From: Planococcus liqunii
Lineage (GTDB): Bacteria; Bacillota; Bacilli; Bacillales_A; Planococcaceae
DNA: 64,000 nt
Direction of reading: 5' to 3'
NCBI RefSeq assembly: GCF_030413595.1
Contig: NZ_CP129238.1
Location: 1,798,001-1,862,000 of the forward strand
Part shown: positions 37,440-46,755 of the stretch, one piece after another
Layout: each line of letters opens with the position of its first letter
How positions within the stretch are numbered: position 1 is the first letter of the stretch
Notes under the pieces: model-generated
The model's input: only the letters and a program-made list of their open reading frames with translations
Told to the model about the DNA's origin: nothing
The model's database searches: none
Translations under genes and position numbers: made by a program

Positions 37440-39539
37440 ATGACGAAGTCCGAAAACAACCATTTTGATTCGCAGCAGGAACACGAGAATCATGTTACGA
37501 TGGATCATTCTAAACACGTCGGGCATGTTCATCACGAAGCACAAGTGCAAGAAGGCAGTCATGGCCCCAGCGATTCTGCCGAGCATCATAATCACGGTGA
37601 ACATGACCACCATCAGCACCATGGGAACTTCAAAGAAATTTTCCTGAAGTCTCTGCCGCTGGGAATGATCATTCTGGTACTGTCGCCAATGATGGACGTT
37701 CGGCTTTTCTTTCAATTTACTTTCCCATACTCGGATATTGTAGTCGCTGTCTTAGCAACTATCTTATTGGTTTATGGGGGGAAACCCTTCTTTCAAGGGG
37801 CAATAGGCGAATTCAAGCAGAAAGCTCCAGGCATGATGGCCCTTGTCTCTTTAGGGCTATCTGTTTCATATCTGTATAGTATTTATGCAGTGCTTGCCCG
37901 CTATGTGACCGGCCAACACATTATGGATTTCTTTTTTGAGTTCTCCTCCTTGCTCTTGATCATGCTCCTAGGCCACTGGATTGAAATGAAAGCTGTCGGC
38001 GAAGCAGGGGACGCACAAAAATCTCTCGCTGAATTGGTGCCGAAAGATGCACATGTGGTTTTGGAAGACGACTCGATTGAGACTCGTCCAGTAGCTGAGT
38101 TGAAAGTGGGGGATTTTGTACGGGTGCAGGCTGGCGAAAACGTTCCTGCTGATGGCATCATCAAACGAGGAGCTTCCCGCATCAATGAGGCATTGCTGAC
38201 CGGAGAATCCAAACCCGTTGAAAAAGGGGTTGGAGATAAGGTGATCGGTGGTTCCACGAACGGCGAAGGCATCTTGTATCTTGAAGTGCAGGAAACGGGT
38301 GACCAGTCGTTCATTTCTCAAGTCCAAGCCTTGATTGGCCAGGCCCAAAATCAGCCTTCAAGAGCTGAAAACTTGGCCCAAAAAGTAGCCGGCTGGCTAT
38401 TCTATATCGCCATTGCGGCGGCCATAATTGCATTTGGGGTTTGGCTGTATATAGCAGATTTCCAAACTGCCATTCTCTTTACAGTCACGACGCTGGTTAT
38501 CGCTTGTCCGCATGCTCTCGGCCTTGCCATTCCTTTAGTGATAGCTCGAAGCACCAGCCTCGGTGCAAGCCGTGGATTGTTAGTGAAAGACCGTGAAGCA
38601 TTGGAACTGGCGAACAAGGCCGACGTGATGATACTGGATAAAACCGGCACGTTGACTACCGGGGAATTCAAAGTATTGAATATGGAAACGCTGGATAGCC
38701 AATATACCAAAGCTGAAATCACAGCCCTAATGGCTGGAATTGAAGGCGGATCAAGCCATCCTATCGCCCAATCGATTGTCCATTACGCTGAGGAGCAAGG
38801 GATTCAGCCGGCCGGTTTCGATCAGATTGAGGTTGTGTCTGGTGCCGGTGTCGAAGGAAACGCCAATGGACGGAACTACAAACTAATCAGTCAAAAGGAG
38901 CTTGGAAAAGCTGTTGCGGTGGATGTTCCAAAAGGAGCCACATTAAGCATACTGATTGAAGACGGAAAACCCATTGGTACGGTCGCATTAGGGGATGAAT
39001 TAAAAGAAACGAGTAAAACGCTGATACGGTCATTGAAGCAGAACAGTATTCAACCAATTATGGCTACAGGCGACAATGAAACGGCCGCCCAGGGCGTAGC
39101 GGAGGAACTGGGCATTGAATACAGAGCCAACCAATCGCCGCAGGATAAATACGATTTGGTCGAATCTCTGAAAAACAAAGGGCAAACCGTGATCATGGTC
39201 GGCGATGGCGTCAACGATGCCCCATCTCTTGCGATGGCAGACGTTGGTGTCGCAGTCGGAGCCGGAACTCAAGTCGCTATCGATTCCGCTGATGTAATTT
39301 TGACGCAGTCGGATCCAGGAGATATCGAATCGTTTATTGAATTGGCCAATAAAACAACCGGCAAAATGAAACAAAACCTCGTTTGGGGAGCCGGATATAA
39401 CTTTATTGCCATTCCCGTAGCTGCCGGAGTTTTAGCTTCCATTGGGATTACGTTAGCCCCTGCAGCAGGAGCGGTCCTGATGTCCGTATCGACTGTCATT
39501 GTGGCAATTAATGCGATGACCTTAAAACTGAAGAGCTAG
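37440..39539 (+). CDS. Copper-exporting P1B-type ATPase, CopB class
   Basis: 699 residues. His-rich N-terminus (HNHGEHDHHQHHG) instead of an HMA domain; transport motif CPHALGLAIP (the CPH signature of CopB enzymes), TGES actuator, DKTGT phosphorylation Asp, SSHP and GDGVNDAP. Eight membrane helices expected. GGAGGAGG precedes ATG 37440. Works with CopZ to expel copper; CPH-type pumps are reported to favour Cu(II) or Cu/Ag. No CPC-type CopA is present in the window. Confidence 0.92.
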   Translation: MTKSENNHFDSQQEHENHVTMDHSKHVGHVHHEAQVQEGSHGPSDSAEHHNHGEHDHHQHHGNFKEIFLKSLPLGMIILVLSPMMDVRLFFQFTFPYSDIVVAVLATILLVYGGKPFFQGAIGEFKQKAPGMMALVSLGLSVSYLYSIYAVLARYVTGQHIMDFFFEFSSLLLIMLLGHWIEMKAVGEAGDAQKSLAELVPKDAHVVLEDDSIETRPVAELKVGDFVRVQAGENVPADGIIKRGASRINEALLTGESKPVEKGVGDKVIGGSTNGEGILYLEVQETGDQSFISQVQALIGQAQNQPSRAENLAQKVAGWLFYIAIAAAIIAFGVWLYIADFQTAILFTVTTLVIACPHALGLAIPLVIARSTSLGASRGLLVKDREALELANKADVMILDKTGTLTTGEFKVLNMETLDSQYTKAEITALMAGIEGGSSHPIAQSIVHYAEEQGIQPAGFDQIEVVSGAGVEGNANGRNYKLISQKELGKAVAVDVPKGATLSILIEDGKPIGTVALGDELKETSKTLIRSLKQNSIQPIMATGDNETAAQGVAEELGIEYRANQSPQDKYDLVESLKNKGQTVIMVGDGVNDAPSLAMADVGVAVGAGTQVAIDSADVILTQSDPGDIESFIELANKTTGKMKQNLVWGAGYNFIAIPVAAGVLASIGITLAPAAGAVLMSVSTVIVAINAMTLKLKS

Positions 39540-39561
39540 CTCGGTTTGATAGCTTGCTGGA

Positions 39562-39616
39562 GAAACGGTGTCTTCCAAAAGTTGATTTATGATAACTTTG
39601 GAGGCACCGTTTTGAA
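39562..39616. terminator. Terminator after copB
   Basis: AAACGGTGTCTTCCAAA.. pairs with ..TTTGGAGGCACCGTTT in a stem of about 20 bp, followed by TTGAATT. Confidence 0.8.
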
Positions 39617-39762
39617 TTGGCTGCCGTCAAAAAAGGTTGATAGACCTTTTTATAGTAAATTCTCAGTTGTTTAAGACAAAGAAATAATAGCTGTTTAACT
39701 ACTTGTTCGAGTAAGATTCTTGATTTTCAAGGGTTCCATGCCACAGGTTTAATTCGGATGCA

Positions 39763-39801
39763 TTGACATATCGATTAAATTCGATGTACGATACATGCAT
39801 G
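39763..39801 (+). promoter_or_regulatory. arsR promoter with internal palindrome, possibly leaderless
   Basis: TTGACA (39763-39768), 18-bp spacer and TACGAT (39787-39792). The repeat ATCGA-TTAAAT-TCGAT lies between them. Transcription should begin about seven bases after the -10 element, on the ATG at 39799, which has no ribosome site. Confidence 0.55.
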
Positions 39802-40122
39802 GAAAATTTAAATGTTTTAGATATTTTCAAAGCATTGTCAAATGAAACCCGTCTGAATATTTTAAAGTGGCTGCGGGAGCCAGAGAAGAATTTTCCGGCA
39901 CAGCAAGCGCATTTGCCAAAGGAGGTAAGCATTGAAGGCGGCGTTTGTGTTGGTGATATTCAAGAAAAAGTGAACTTATCCCAGTCAACCGTTTCTCATT
40001 ACTTGTCGCTTATGCAGAAAGCAGGTTTGCTTGAAGCGGTGCGTTACGGGCAGTGGACCTATTACAGACGGAACGAAGAAACTTTGGCGAAAATTGCAAA
40101 GTTCATCAATGAAGAGATTTAA
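39799..40122 (+). CDS. ArsR family transcriptional regulator
   Basis: 107 residues. Helix-turn-helix core FKALSNETRLNILKWLREPE, LSQSTVSHYLSLMQKAGLLE and wing RYGQWTYYRRNE. A Cys (GGVCVGDIQ) lies just before the recognition helices; the classic ArsR CVC metal motif is absent, so the signal is unclear. No ribosome site before ATG 39799. Upstream in-frame codons exist but the promoter overlaps them. Probably controls the MFS gene that follows. Confidence 0.85.
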   Translation: MENLNVLDIFKALSNETRLNILKWLREPEKNFPAQQAHLPKEVSIEGGVCVGDIQEKVNLSQSTVSHYLSLMQKAGLLEAVRYGQWTYYRRNEETLAKIAKFINEEI

Positions 40123-40238
40123 GACATTGCCATGTCTTTTTTCTTCCGAAATGAATATCTATTTTTCTAGATATATCTATATAAAGAATTTCATGCAACT
40201 ATCTTCTACAAAGAATAAAAATCAGGAGTGAATTTTTA

Positions 40239-41471
40239 ATGACCGCCGTTTTAAAAAAGAGTTCATTGAACACGAAACAAAAAATATTAGCTTTTACGCT
40301 GACGCTTTTAACATTTGTGATGGGAACAAGTGAATTTGTAATTGTTGGCCTGCTGAATGAAGTTTCTTCAGATTTGCAAATCAGCCTTGCGGCAGCGGGC
40401 ACCTTAATATCCGGTTTTGCGATTTCCTACGCAATCGGGACGCCGATTCTGACCATTTTTGTCAGCCGGTTCCCCAAATATCCATTAATGCTGACTTTGA
40501 TTTCTATATTTATCATTGGAAATATGATCAGCGCATTATCAAGTTCTTATGAGCTGTTGATTTTGTCCAGAGTCGTGACTGCAGTGGTCAGTGGGGTGTT
40601 GGTTGCCTTGTCCATGAGTGTCGCCAGCGACATCATGCCGGAAAACAAGAAAAGCTCCATCATCGCACTCATTTTTGCAGGCTTCACTATATCCAATGTC
40701 ATCGGCGTTCCGATAGGGACTTTGATTGGGCAGTTGCGCAACTGGCAACTGACTTTCTGGTTTACAACGTTGCTCGGGATCATTAGTTTGGTCATGGCCA
40801 TCCTAATCCTTCCCAGAAAACTGAAAGTACAAAAAGGATCGGCAAAAGAACAATTGCGTTTTTTGAAGAACCCACGGATGATTTTGGCTTTCCTTATACC
40901 AACGTTTTCAATTGCCGGGACCTATACGGTTTATACGTATATCACGCCGATCCTGGAAGAAGGACTGGCAATTCCCACGGCATATGTTAGTGCTGTTCTA
41001 CTGGCTTATGGAGCATTCTCGATCTTAAGCAATATAGTTGCAGGAAAAATTGCCAGCCATAATGGTGTAAGCAAGCTCCGCTACGTGTTCATCATCCAAG
41101 CTGTCATATTGGGTTCGCTTTATTTTACGATGGGAAATTCATTTGCCGGGCTTGTGAGCATTATGTTGATGGCCGTCATGATTTATGCGATGAATGCCAC
41201 TATTCAATTGTATTTGATGAACTTAGCGGCGGTTTATTCTCCAGCTGCTAAAGATTTTGCTTCTTCGCTAACACCTGTTGCTGTAAACATCGGCATTGCT
41301 TTAGGAGCGACAATCGGTGGATATGTCATAGCGAATGGAAGTCTTCACCAGTTATCGTGGGTCGGAGGATTGTGTGCGCTGATTGCTTCCGGCTTGGCAT
41401 TTGCGAGCTATCGTCTGGATCAAAAACAAAGCTTTTCAGTTTTGGAAGCTTTCGAGGGCTCAAAATCATAA
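40239..41471 (+). CDS. DHA1-family MFS transporter (AraJ/YdhP type)
   Basis: 410 residues, 12 helices. TFVMGTSEFVIVGLLNEVS in helix 1 is the signature of the AraJ/YdhP arabinose-efflux-like group. Other blocks: LSMSVASDIMPENKKSS and GVPIGTLIGQL. CAGGAG precedes ATG 40239. Lies 116 bp after the ArsR gene, forming a regulator-pump pair. Confidence 0.88.
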   Translation: MTAVLKKSSLNTKQKILAFTLTLLTFVMGTSEFVIVGLLNEVSSDLQISLAAAGTLISGFAISYAIGTPILTIFVSRFPKYPLMLTLISIFIIGNMISALSSSYELLILSRVVTAVVSGVLVALSMSVASDIMPENKKSSIIALIFAGFTISNVIGVPIGTLIGQLRNWQLTFWFTTLLGIISLVMAILILPRKLKVQKGSAKEQLRFLKNPRMILAFLIPTFSIAGTYTVYTYITPILEEGLAIPTAYVSAVLLAYGAFSILSNIVAGKIASHNGVSKLRYVFIIQAVILGSLYFTMGNSFAGLVSIMLMAVMIYAMNATIQLYLMNLAAVYSPAAKDFASSLTPVAVNIGIALGATIGGYVIANGSLHQLSWVGGLCALIASGLAFASYRLDQKQSFSVLEAFEGSKS

Positions 41472-41504
41472 TTCATGCCTTGGATCTTATAAAGGAGAAG
41501 GGAT

Positions 41505-41597
41505 TTGAACAAAAGTTTTTCACTTAGGCTGAAGAAGTGGATTAAGAAGAAAATCGATTGGCCGCAACTGGCTGAAAGAAAAACTGCTGTTCAATAG
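41505..41597 (+). CDS. Possible 30-residue cationic small protein
   Basis: TTG 41505 with AAAGGAG 7 nt upstream opens MNKSFSLRLKKWIKKKIDWP followed by ten more residues. Very basic and amphipathic, 33 bp after the MFS gene and just before a strong terminator. It may be a real micro-protein or a truncated gene start. Confidence 0.4.
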   Translation: MNKSFSLRLKKWIKKKIDWPQLAERKTAVQ

Positions 41598-41620
41598 CTG
41601 TAAAAGATTCATCTATACAA

Positions 41621-41657
41621 AAAGCAGGATGACTAATTCCAGTCATCCTGTTTTTTT
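41621..41657 (+). terminator. Intrinsic terminator
   Basis: CAGGATGACT/AGTCATCCTG perfect stem, 6-nt loop, seven T. Confidence 0.9.
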
Positions 41658-41702
41658 GTTGAACTATTTTCGAGGCAAAGATGAATTGGAACTTGTTTCT
41701 TT

Positions 41703-41861
41703 TCACTCGTCGTCAATTAATGCACGGACTGCCATTTTCAGCGTAGCGTAAACGTGGTCAAATGTCAGGATGGTGTCATTGTTGATAAGTTCTTGAGCGA
41801 GTCTTGGGGTTATGCCAGTCAGAACGGTCTTAATACCGAGCAGCTTCAGAGATTGATTCAT
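41703..41861 (-). pseudogene. C-terminal STAS-domain fragment (RsbR/RsbS-like)
   Basis: 52 codons: MNQSLKLLGIKTVLTGITPR, then LAQELINNDTILTFDHVYAT and LKMAVRALI. This is the second half of a STAS domain of stressosome proteins, where LG..VVLTGI.P..AQ is conserved. The first half and any N-terminal domain are absent. AAGGAT lies near the ATG, so a peptide could still be made. Most likely a truncated relic. Confidence 0.6.
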
Positions 41862-41886
41862 AGGAAATCCTTATCAAGCAATTGCC

Positions 41887-42246
41887 CTAAACTTTCCGAA
41901 AGCTTAATTCTTTTTGAATCATTTGAAGTTTGGCATACCGAAGCTTGCGTTCAAACGGATCGGTTTCAGATTGCGGTTTGGCTAGATAATCCTCGCAATA
42001 CTTGATTTCGTAATAAAGGATGTCCGTAGACTCCCTAACAGCATGGCGTTTGGATTTTTCTACTTCTGCCGCGATTTTTCCCGCTTCGAATTCAGCTGGA
42101 TCCCGACGCGAGATTTCCAAAAGGAGGGCTTGCAGCGATTCGGTATCGGGCACTTTTTCATTTTCAAGCCGTGTAAGCCGCTCATACAGCTTTTTATTGG
42201 TGAATTTTTTGAGCCTAGCTTCACTGTTTCTGGAAAATAATTTCAT
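41887..42246 (-). CDS. Protein of unknown function
   Basis: 119 residues, charged and helical (SEARLKKFTNKKLYERLTRL), no membrane segment. ATG 42246 has AAGGAG 7 nt upstream. Family not recognised. Confidence 0.6.
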   Translation of the reverse strand: MKLFSRNSEARLKKFTNKKLYERLTRLENEKVPDTESLQALLLEISRRDPAEFEAGKIAAEVEKSKRHAVRESTDILYYEIKYCEDYLAKPQSETDPFERKLRYAKLQMIQKELSFRKV

Positions 42247-42345
42247 TTTGTTTCTCCTTCCAGCAAAAGCAGCCTTCAATTGCCAGTTGAATCGCGGCAA
42301 CGAAGCAATGCAATCTTAGTTCACCATACTTGATGATCCTTGTAA

Positions 42346-43319
42346 TCAATTCATGAAACGAATCTGCTGCTCCTTTACTAAAGGATAAGCGGTTAATACC
42401 GTTCCGTCTAAATCTTCCTTATGCATATCTACAGCAGTTATTTGGCTATTTTCGTAGGTGGTGTAATAGTAGATTCCTTTGTCCATATTGCAGCAGGAAG
42501 AATAGATGGTGTATTCATATTCGCTATTTTCTGCTTCACACAATCCTTTTTGCTGCTCCACTGATTTTAAAATATGAAAAAACTGGCCGACACTTTCTGG
42601 TTCAGAAGTGCCGGAAACCGAATTTAAACTTGTAAAAGCGGCTTTTACAAATCGGGAAGTCGAAGATAAATCCCCGGGAAGTCCAATTCCACCCATGCCG
42701 CGGCTGTACACGTTCAAATCCAAACTTTTTGAAAACGTATTTTCGGAAACCTTAGGGGATAAGCGGCGGTAATTATTTAAGTTGAACATCTGAAAATCAA
42801 ATGCAGGGTTGTTGGTCAGAACACCTGCAGGGTTATCATATACGTTCAATCCGTTTTTCATCGATTCCACAACAATGGATTGCAATTGATCTGAAATCAT
42901 CCAGTGCATAGGAGATAATGGCAGCTCGTCGCTGAAGTTAATGTTCACCAGATTGATTTTCGCCAGCAATCTCTTAGCTTCCTTAACAGATTCACATTGA
43001 CTGAGAATCCATGGGATAAATTCATAAGGAGATACATTGTCTTTGTCTGCTTTTTCCAGAAAAAGCAAGCATTCTCTGGAAAGTTCAATCCTGCCATACT
43101 TAACCCTTTTTCATTGGTTGCATCAAAGTACAAAGGATAGTTATCAACCACAATAGCCATGCCGATTAAAGAGTAATGACTTTGAATGTCCGGGACCTTT
43201 TGAAATTTGAATAAGAAATTTCGGGGAGTAATCGTAACCGATTCACCATAAGTCACATCTAAATCCAAATTGCGGCCGAAATAATGATCTTTCGTATACA
43301 AAGTGATGGATGTGCACAC
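42346..43319 (-). pseudogene. Choloylglycine hydrolase-family enzyme, frameshifted
   Basis: GTG 43319 with AAGGAGG 8 nt upstream gives Met-Cys-Thr-Ser, placing the Ntn nucleophile Cys at position 2 as this family requires. GRNLDLD follows. The reading shifts by one base in the run A5 at 43060-43064 (plus strand); after it ADKDNVSPYEFIPWILSQ, DNPAGVLTNNP and YSRGMGGIGLPGD continue in the other frame. One extra base would restore 324 residues, the normal family length. Bile-salt hydrolase/penicillin V acylase or N-acyl-homoserine amidase type. True lesion or homopolymer error. Confidence 0.85.
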
Positions 43320-43686
43320 ACTGGCTGCCTCCTTAAAATTCTGACAACTCAAGTTTACATTTGTTGTCTTAATAAGTCCAAATTTTTACGATCTTAGCCA
43401 GCTTAAAACCTGCTATTATTCGATTATCCTAATTATTTGCATGGAGTTCTTTTTAATATGTCGATAAGTGTTGCAGACAATGAAATTCCTGCTGAAACCG
43501 GCCAGGTTGCTTCAGCGTATGTTTAAAAGCAGATGAAGAAAACTGCCAACCCGATTTAACAAATGAATATAAGGCAAGGCCTAAAAGAATGCTGTATAAG
43601 CGCTTTTCCTGATTCCATTCTGAAGCGATAGACAATCTCCGGTGTTATAATAGATTGAATATATAGATAAATCAGGAGGGATTGCA
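43320..43686. other. Divergent intergenic region
   Basis: About 365 bp between the minus-strand hydrolase and the plus-strand Spo0M gene. A TATAAT at 43645-43650 is a likely -10 element for spo0M. The minus-strand frame at 43453-43635 lacks a ribosome site. Confidence 0.4.
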
Positions 43687-44451
43687 GTGTCTCTTTTAGA
43701 AACTTTAAGAACAAACGCCGGAACAGGGAATGCCAAAATCGGACTTCATATCTTAAAGGCCAAAGTGAGACAAGGAGATATGGTTTCAGGGCAAGTGTAT
43801 GTAATAGGAGGCGAAGCGGAGCAAAAAATAGATGGCGTTACAATTTCAGTTATGACAACTATTTTGGTGAACGAAGGTGAACGGAAAGTTATGCAAGACG
43901 CAGAAATCCAGCACTTCAGCCTAACAGACTCTTTTAGGATTTTGCCGAAAGAGGAAAAAACGGTTCCGTTTTCATTAAAGCTCTCTCCTGAAACCCCTCA
44001 GACTATCCATAAAGTGGATGTTTGGCTGAAAACAGTGTTAAAAACGGAAAAGGGGAAGGAGGCAAGTGATGAGCATGACATCCATGTCATGGGGACTGAA
44101 GCGGCAGAAAAAATTTTGGCTGCTATGCATGAGTTGGATTTCTCGTTAAAAAAGGCACTAAATATCAAAAGCGATCTGACCCATAGCGGCGTTGTTCAGG
44201 AACTTGAATTTTACCCCAGCCACAAGTTCAAGCGCCATTTCACTATCCTGCAGTTGGCGCTTATATCGGATAATGTAGGAACCACTGCCTATATCAAGCT
44301 CGTACATGAAGGGGGTAACCAAAGAAATTCACTTGGCCATAAAGCACAGGAAACAGAATCCAAAACGCTGCTTCATTACCGCTATGGCAATGTGCCTGAT
44401 GGGGAAGAGGTCTATCAGCAACTCCTACATCATTTGACAAGCAAAACGTAA
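43687..44451 (+). CDS. Sporulation-control protein Spo0M family
   Basis: 254 residues from GTG 43687 with AGGAGGG upstream. Arrestin-like beta protein: SLLETLRTNAGTGNAKI, QGDMVSGQVYVIGG and VQELEFYPSHKFKR are Spo0M-family blocks. In Bacillus subtilis it affects early sporulation and cell-division control. The presence fits a Bacillales host but does not prove sporulation. Confidence 0.85.
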   Translation: MSLLETLRTNAGTGNAKIGLHILKAKVRQGDMVSGQVYVIGGEAEQKIDGVTISVMTTILVNEGERKVMQDAEIQHFSLTDSFRILPKEEKTVPFSLKLSPETPQTIHKVDVWLKTVLKTEKGKEASDEHDIHVMGTEAAEKILAAMHELDFSLKKALNIKSDLTHSGVVQELEFYPSHKFKRHFTILQLALISDNVGTTAYIKLVHEGGNQRNSLGHKAQETESKTLLHYRYGNVPDGEEVYQQLLHHLTSKT

Positions 44452-44529
44452 ATAAATAATCTAATATGTGAAATGCAATCAAGTAACTTGGCAGCAACTT
44501 CGGGAACCACTGCCGAATTCAATCCACAG

Positions 44530-44556
44530 AAAAACCTCCTTTTTCAAGGAGGTTAG
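44530..44556 (-). terminator. Terminator overlapping the stop of the next minus-strand gene
   Basis: AACCTCCTT/AAGGAGGTT with loop TTTC; on the minus strand followed by TTTTTCTG. The hairpin abuts the stop codon at 44553-44555. Confidence 0.75.
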
Positions 44557-44786
44557 TTTGTTTCAGTAGCCTGGATTTTATTATACAAAGCTTTGGCCGC
44601 TTCATCAATAGACGTATAGTACTCAATTTTTTGATTTTCACTGGAAGTCACTTCAAGGATGAACGTGTCTTTAAGGCATTTCACGGTCAGTGTATCTTCC
44701 GCCCCAATCGAGAAGGAATGGCTGATGGTCGAAGTATTAAAATTGCATGAAATCTGCAAAAGATTCTTGATGTGTTCCAACTTCAT
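44553..44786 (-). CDS. Small protein, paralogue of the one encoded at 44905
   Basis: 77 residues. Shares MK..K..L...C.FNT..I...F....D.L.V.CL....T with its 80-residue neighbour, so the two arose by tandem duplication. Soluble and beta-rich. GAAGGAAAG lies before ATG 44786. Function unknown. Confidence 0.65.
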   Translation of the reverse strand: MKLEHIKNLLQISCNFNTSTISHSFSIGAEDTLTVKCLKDTFILEVTSSENQKIEYYTSIDEAAKALYNKIQATETN

Positions 44787-44904
44787 GATAATCGCGCTCT
44801 TTCCTTCTTTGACATAGGTCGTCCATTATTTTTAATACGCTCAAGCCTGTCTATAAAGGTTTTACCCGATTTCATATTTCTTAATCGAAAAAACCCCCGA
44901 GTCG

Positions 44905-45147
44905 TCAGGAGCTTTTGCTCATATCGTAAGAACTTAAAAATGAAATGATGTATTGTGCTGTTTCTTCAGTCGAATCGTTTTGGACAATTTCTTGGGTAAA
45001 CGAATGAGTAATTTCAAATGTAGTTGTATTTGGCAAACAGCGGACAGACAAGCTTTGACCGTCTTCCGCGGTAAAGACCTGATTGATCTTCACCGTATTG
45101 TATTCACACATTGTTTCTAAAAAAACTTTTACGCTATCGTATTTCAT
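44905..45147 (-). CDS. Small protein, paralogue of the one encoded at 44553
   Basis: 80 residues, starting MKYDSVKVFLETMCEYNTVK. Similar length, Cys positions (C14, C37) and domain pattern to the downstream copy. AAAGGAG precedes ATG 45147. Same strand, 118 bp apart, probably one transcript. Function unknown. Confidence 0.65.
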   Translation of the reverse strand: MKYDSVKVFLETMCEYNTVKINQVFTAEDGQSLSVRCLPNTTTFEITHSFTQEIVQNDSTEETAQYIISFLSSYDMSKSS

Positions 45148-45391
45148 AGAGAGTGTCTCCTTTCCTGCTATGGAAAGTGACTAAGAAAAGTCTGAAAGAA
45201 TCCATTAGTGCTAGAGACTAAGTATAGCACGGGAAAATGGGAAATCCTACCGAACGCCTTTATGGCCAGTTCTGCACTGGATTTAACTTTTAATCATCTC
45301 AAATAATGAGCGCCGGCTATAATGGTTGTGTGTTGCCAAAGCTTTTTCATTTCTATAGTATCCGCGACGTTTCGCCAAAAGAAGGTGGTTC

Positions 45392-46681
45392 ATGATGGAA
45401 ACTAAAACCGATCAGTCCGTTCAAACTTATATCGACTCACCGGAAAAAATGAAAAAGTTATACCGCCGGGTTATTTTTGTCGCCAGTCTGTCGCAGATTT
45501 TTGGAGGGGCCGGATTGGCGGCAGGAATTACCGTAGGGGCACTATTGGCGCAGCAAATGCTTGGGACAGCTGCCTATGCCGGGATGCCGATCGCCTTGTT
45601 TACGCTTGGGTCAGCCGCTGCAGCTGTGCTTGTTGGCCGGCTGTCTCAGCGCTATGGCCGACGCCTCGGTTTGACAACCGGTTTTATGCTCGGGGGATTT
45701 GGCGGGCTTGGCGTGGTGCTTGCTGCAGTACTAAATAGCCTCCCGCTATTGGTAGTATCGATGCTCATTTACGGGGCCGGAACGGCGACCAACCTGCAAA
45801 CCCGCTATGCTGGAACAGATTTGGCAGCTAAGAATCAGCGGGCGAAAGCGGTGAGCATCATCATGGTCTCCGCTGCTTTCGGGGCGTTTGCCGGCCCGAA
45901 TCTGGTCGGCGTAATGGGCGAGTTTGCTTTATCAATCGGAATTCCGGCACTTTCGGGACCGTTTCTGTTATCAGGGACAGCGTTTCTATTGGCAGGGCTG
46001 GTGATTTTCCTGTGGCTTCGCCCGGATCCGTTTTTAATTGCCAAAGCAATAGAGGCTTACAGAGAAGAGCACAAACAAGAAGACGTTTTCGAAGATGCAC
46101 CTCAAACCTACAGCAAAAATGGGGTGGCGGCTGGGGCGGCTATTATGGTGTTGACTCAGTTGATCATGATTGCAATTATGACAATGACCCCTGTACATAT
46201 GGGGCATTTTGGCCACGACCTCGGGGACATCGGTCTGGTGATTGGCATCCATATCGGTGCCATGTATTTGCCTTCTTTATTTACAGGCATCCTGGTCGAT
46301 AAATTCGGCGCCACTGCCATGTCGGTGATAGCAGGCGCCACACTCACAACAGCCAGTGCTTTAGCGGCATTAGCGCCGGGAGAATCTTTGATCTCGATTA
46401 TTTTGGCGCTGGCTTTGCTTGGCTTTGGCTGGAACATCGGATTGATTAGCGGAACGACGAAAGTGGTCGATTCTACGATTTCAGATAACCGAGCCAGAAT
46501 CCAAGGAAACGTGGATGTCTTGATCGCTTTATCGGGTGCTTCTGGAGGAGTATTGTCGGGCATAGTGGTGGCCGGGTCAAGCTACGCGGTTTTGTCGTTG
46601 GCCGGGGGAGTGCTGTCGCTGATTTTAATTCCCATCATACTTTGGGCGAATCGGAGCAAAAGTGCGTCTAAAGTTGTTTAA
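45392..46681 (+). CDS. MFS transporter
   Basis: 429 residues, 12 helices. SLSQIFGGAGLAAGITVGAL, VGRLSQRYGRRLGLTTG (the loop 2-3 motif) and GFGWNIGLISGTTKVVD are typical of a drug-efflux-like MFS subgroup. AAGAAGGTGG lies before ATG 45392. Monocistronic; substrate unknown. Confidence 0.87.
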   Translation: MMETKTDQSVQTYIDSPEKMKKLYRRVIFVASLSQIFGGAGLAAGITVGALLAQQMLGTAAYAGMPIALFTLGSAAAAVLVGRLSQRYGRRLGLTTGFMLGGFGGLGVVLAAVLNSLPLLVVSMLIYGAGTATNLQTRYAGTDLAAKNQRAKAVSIIMVSAAFGAFAGPNLVGVMGEFALSIGIPALSGPFLLSGTAFLLAGLVIFLWLRPDPFLIAKAIEAYREEHKQEDVFEDAPQTYSKNGVAAGAAIMVLTQLIMIAIMTMTPVHMGHFGHDLGDIGLVIGIHIGAMYLPSLFTGILVDKFGATAMSVIAGATLTTASALAALAPGESLISIILALALLGFGWNIGLISGTTKVVDSTISDNRARIQGNVDVLIALSGASGGVLSGIVVAGSSYAVLSLAGGVLSLILIPIILWANRSKSASKVV

Positions 46682-46691
46682 GTTACAAGGA

Positions 46692-46737
46692 AAAAGACAT
46701 TCTTGGAAAGTGGATGGAACACTTCCAGAATGTCTTG
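46692..46737. terminator. Terminator between convergent genes
   Basis: AGACATTCTTGGAAAGTG pairs with CACTTCCAGAATGTCT (bulge/mismatch). The minus-strand side is followed by TTTTTCC, so it mainly ends the minus-strand operon. Confidence 0.75.
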
Positions 46738-46755
46738 TTGCATTATATAGATTCC

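Noticed and set aside
43453..43635. 60-codon minus-strand frame between the hydrolase and spo0M
   Set aside because: No ribosome site and no family resemblance; likely chance.
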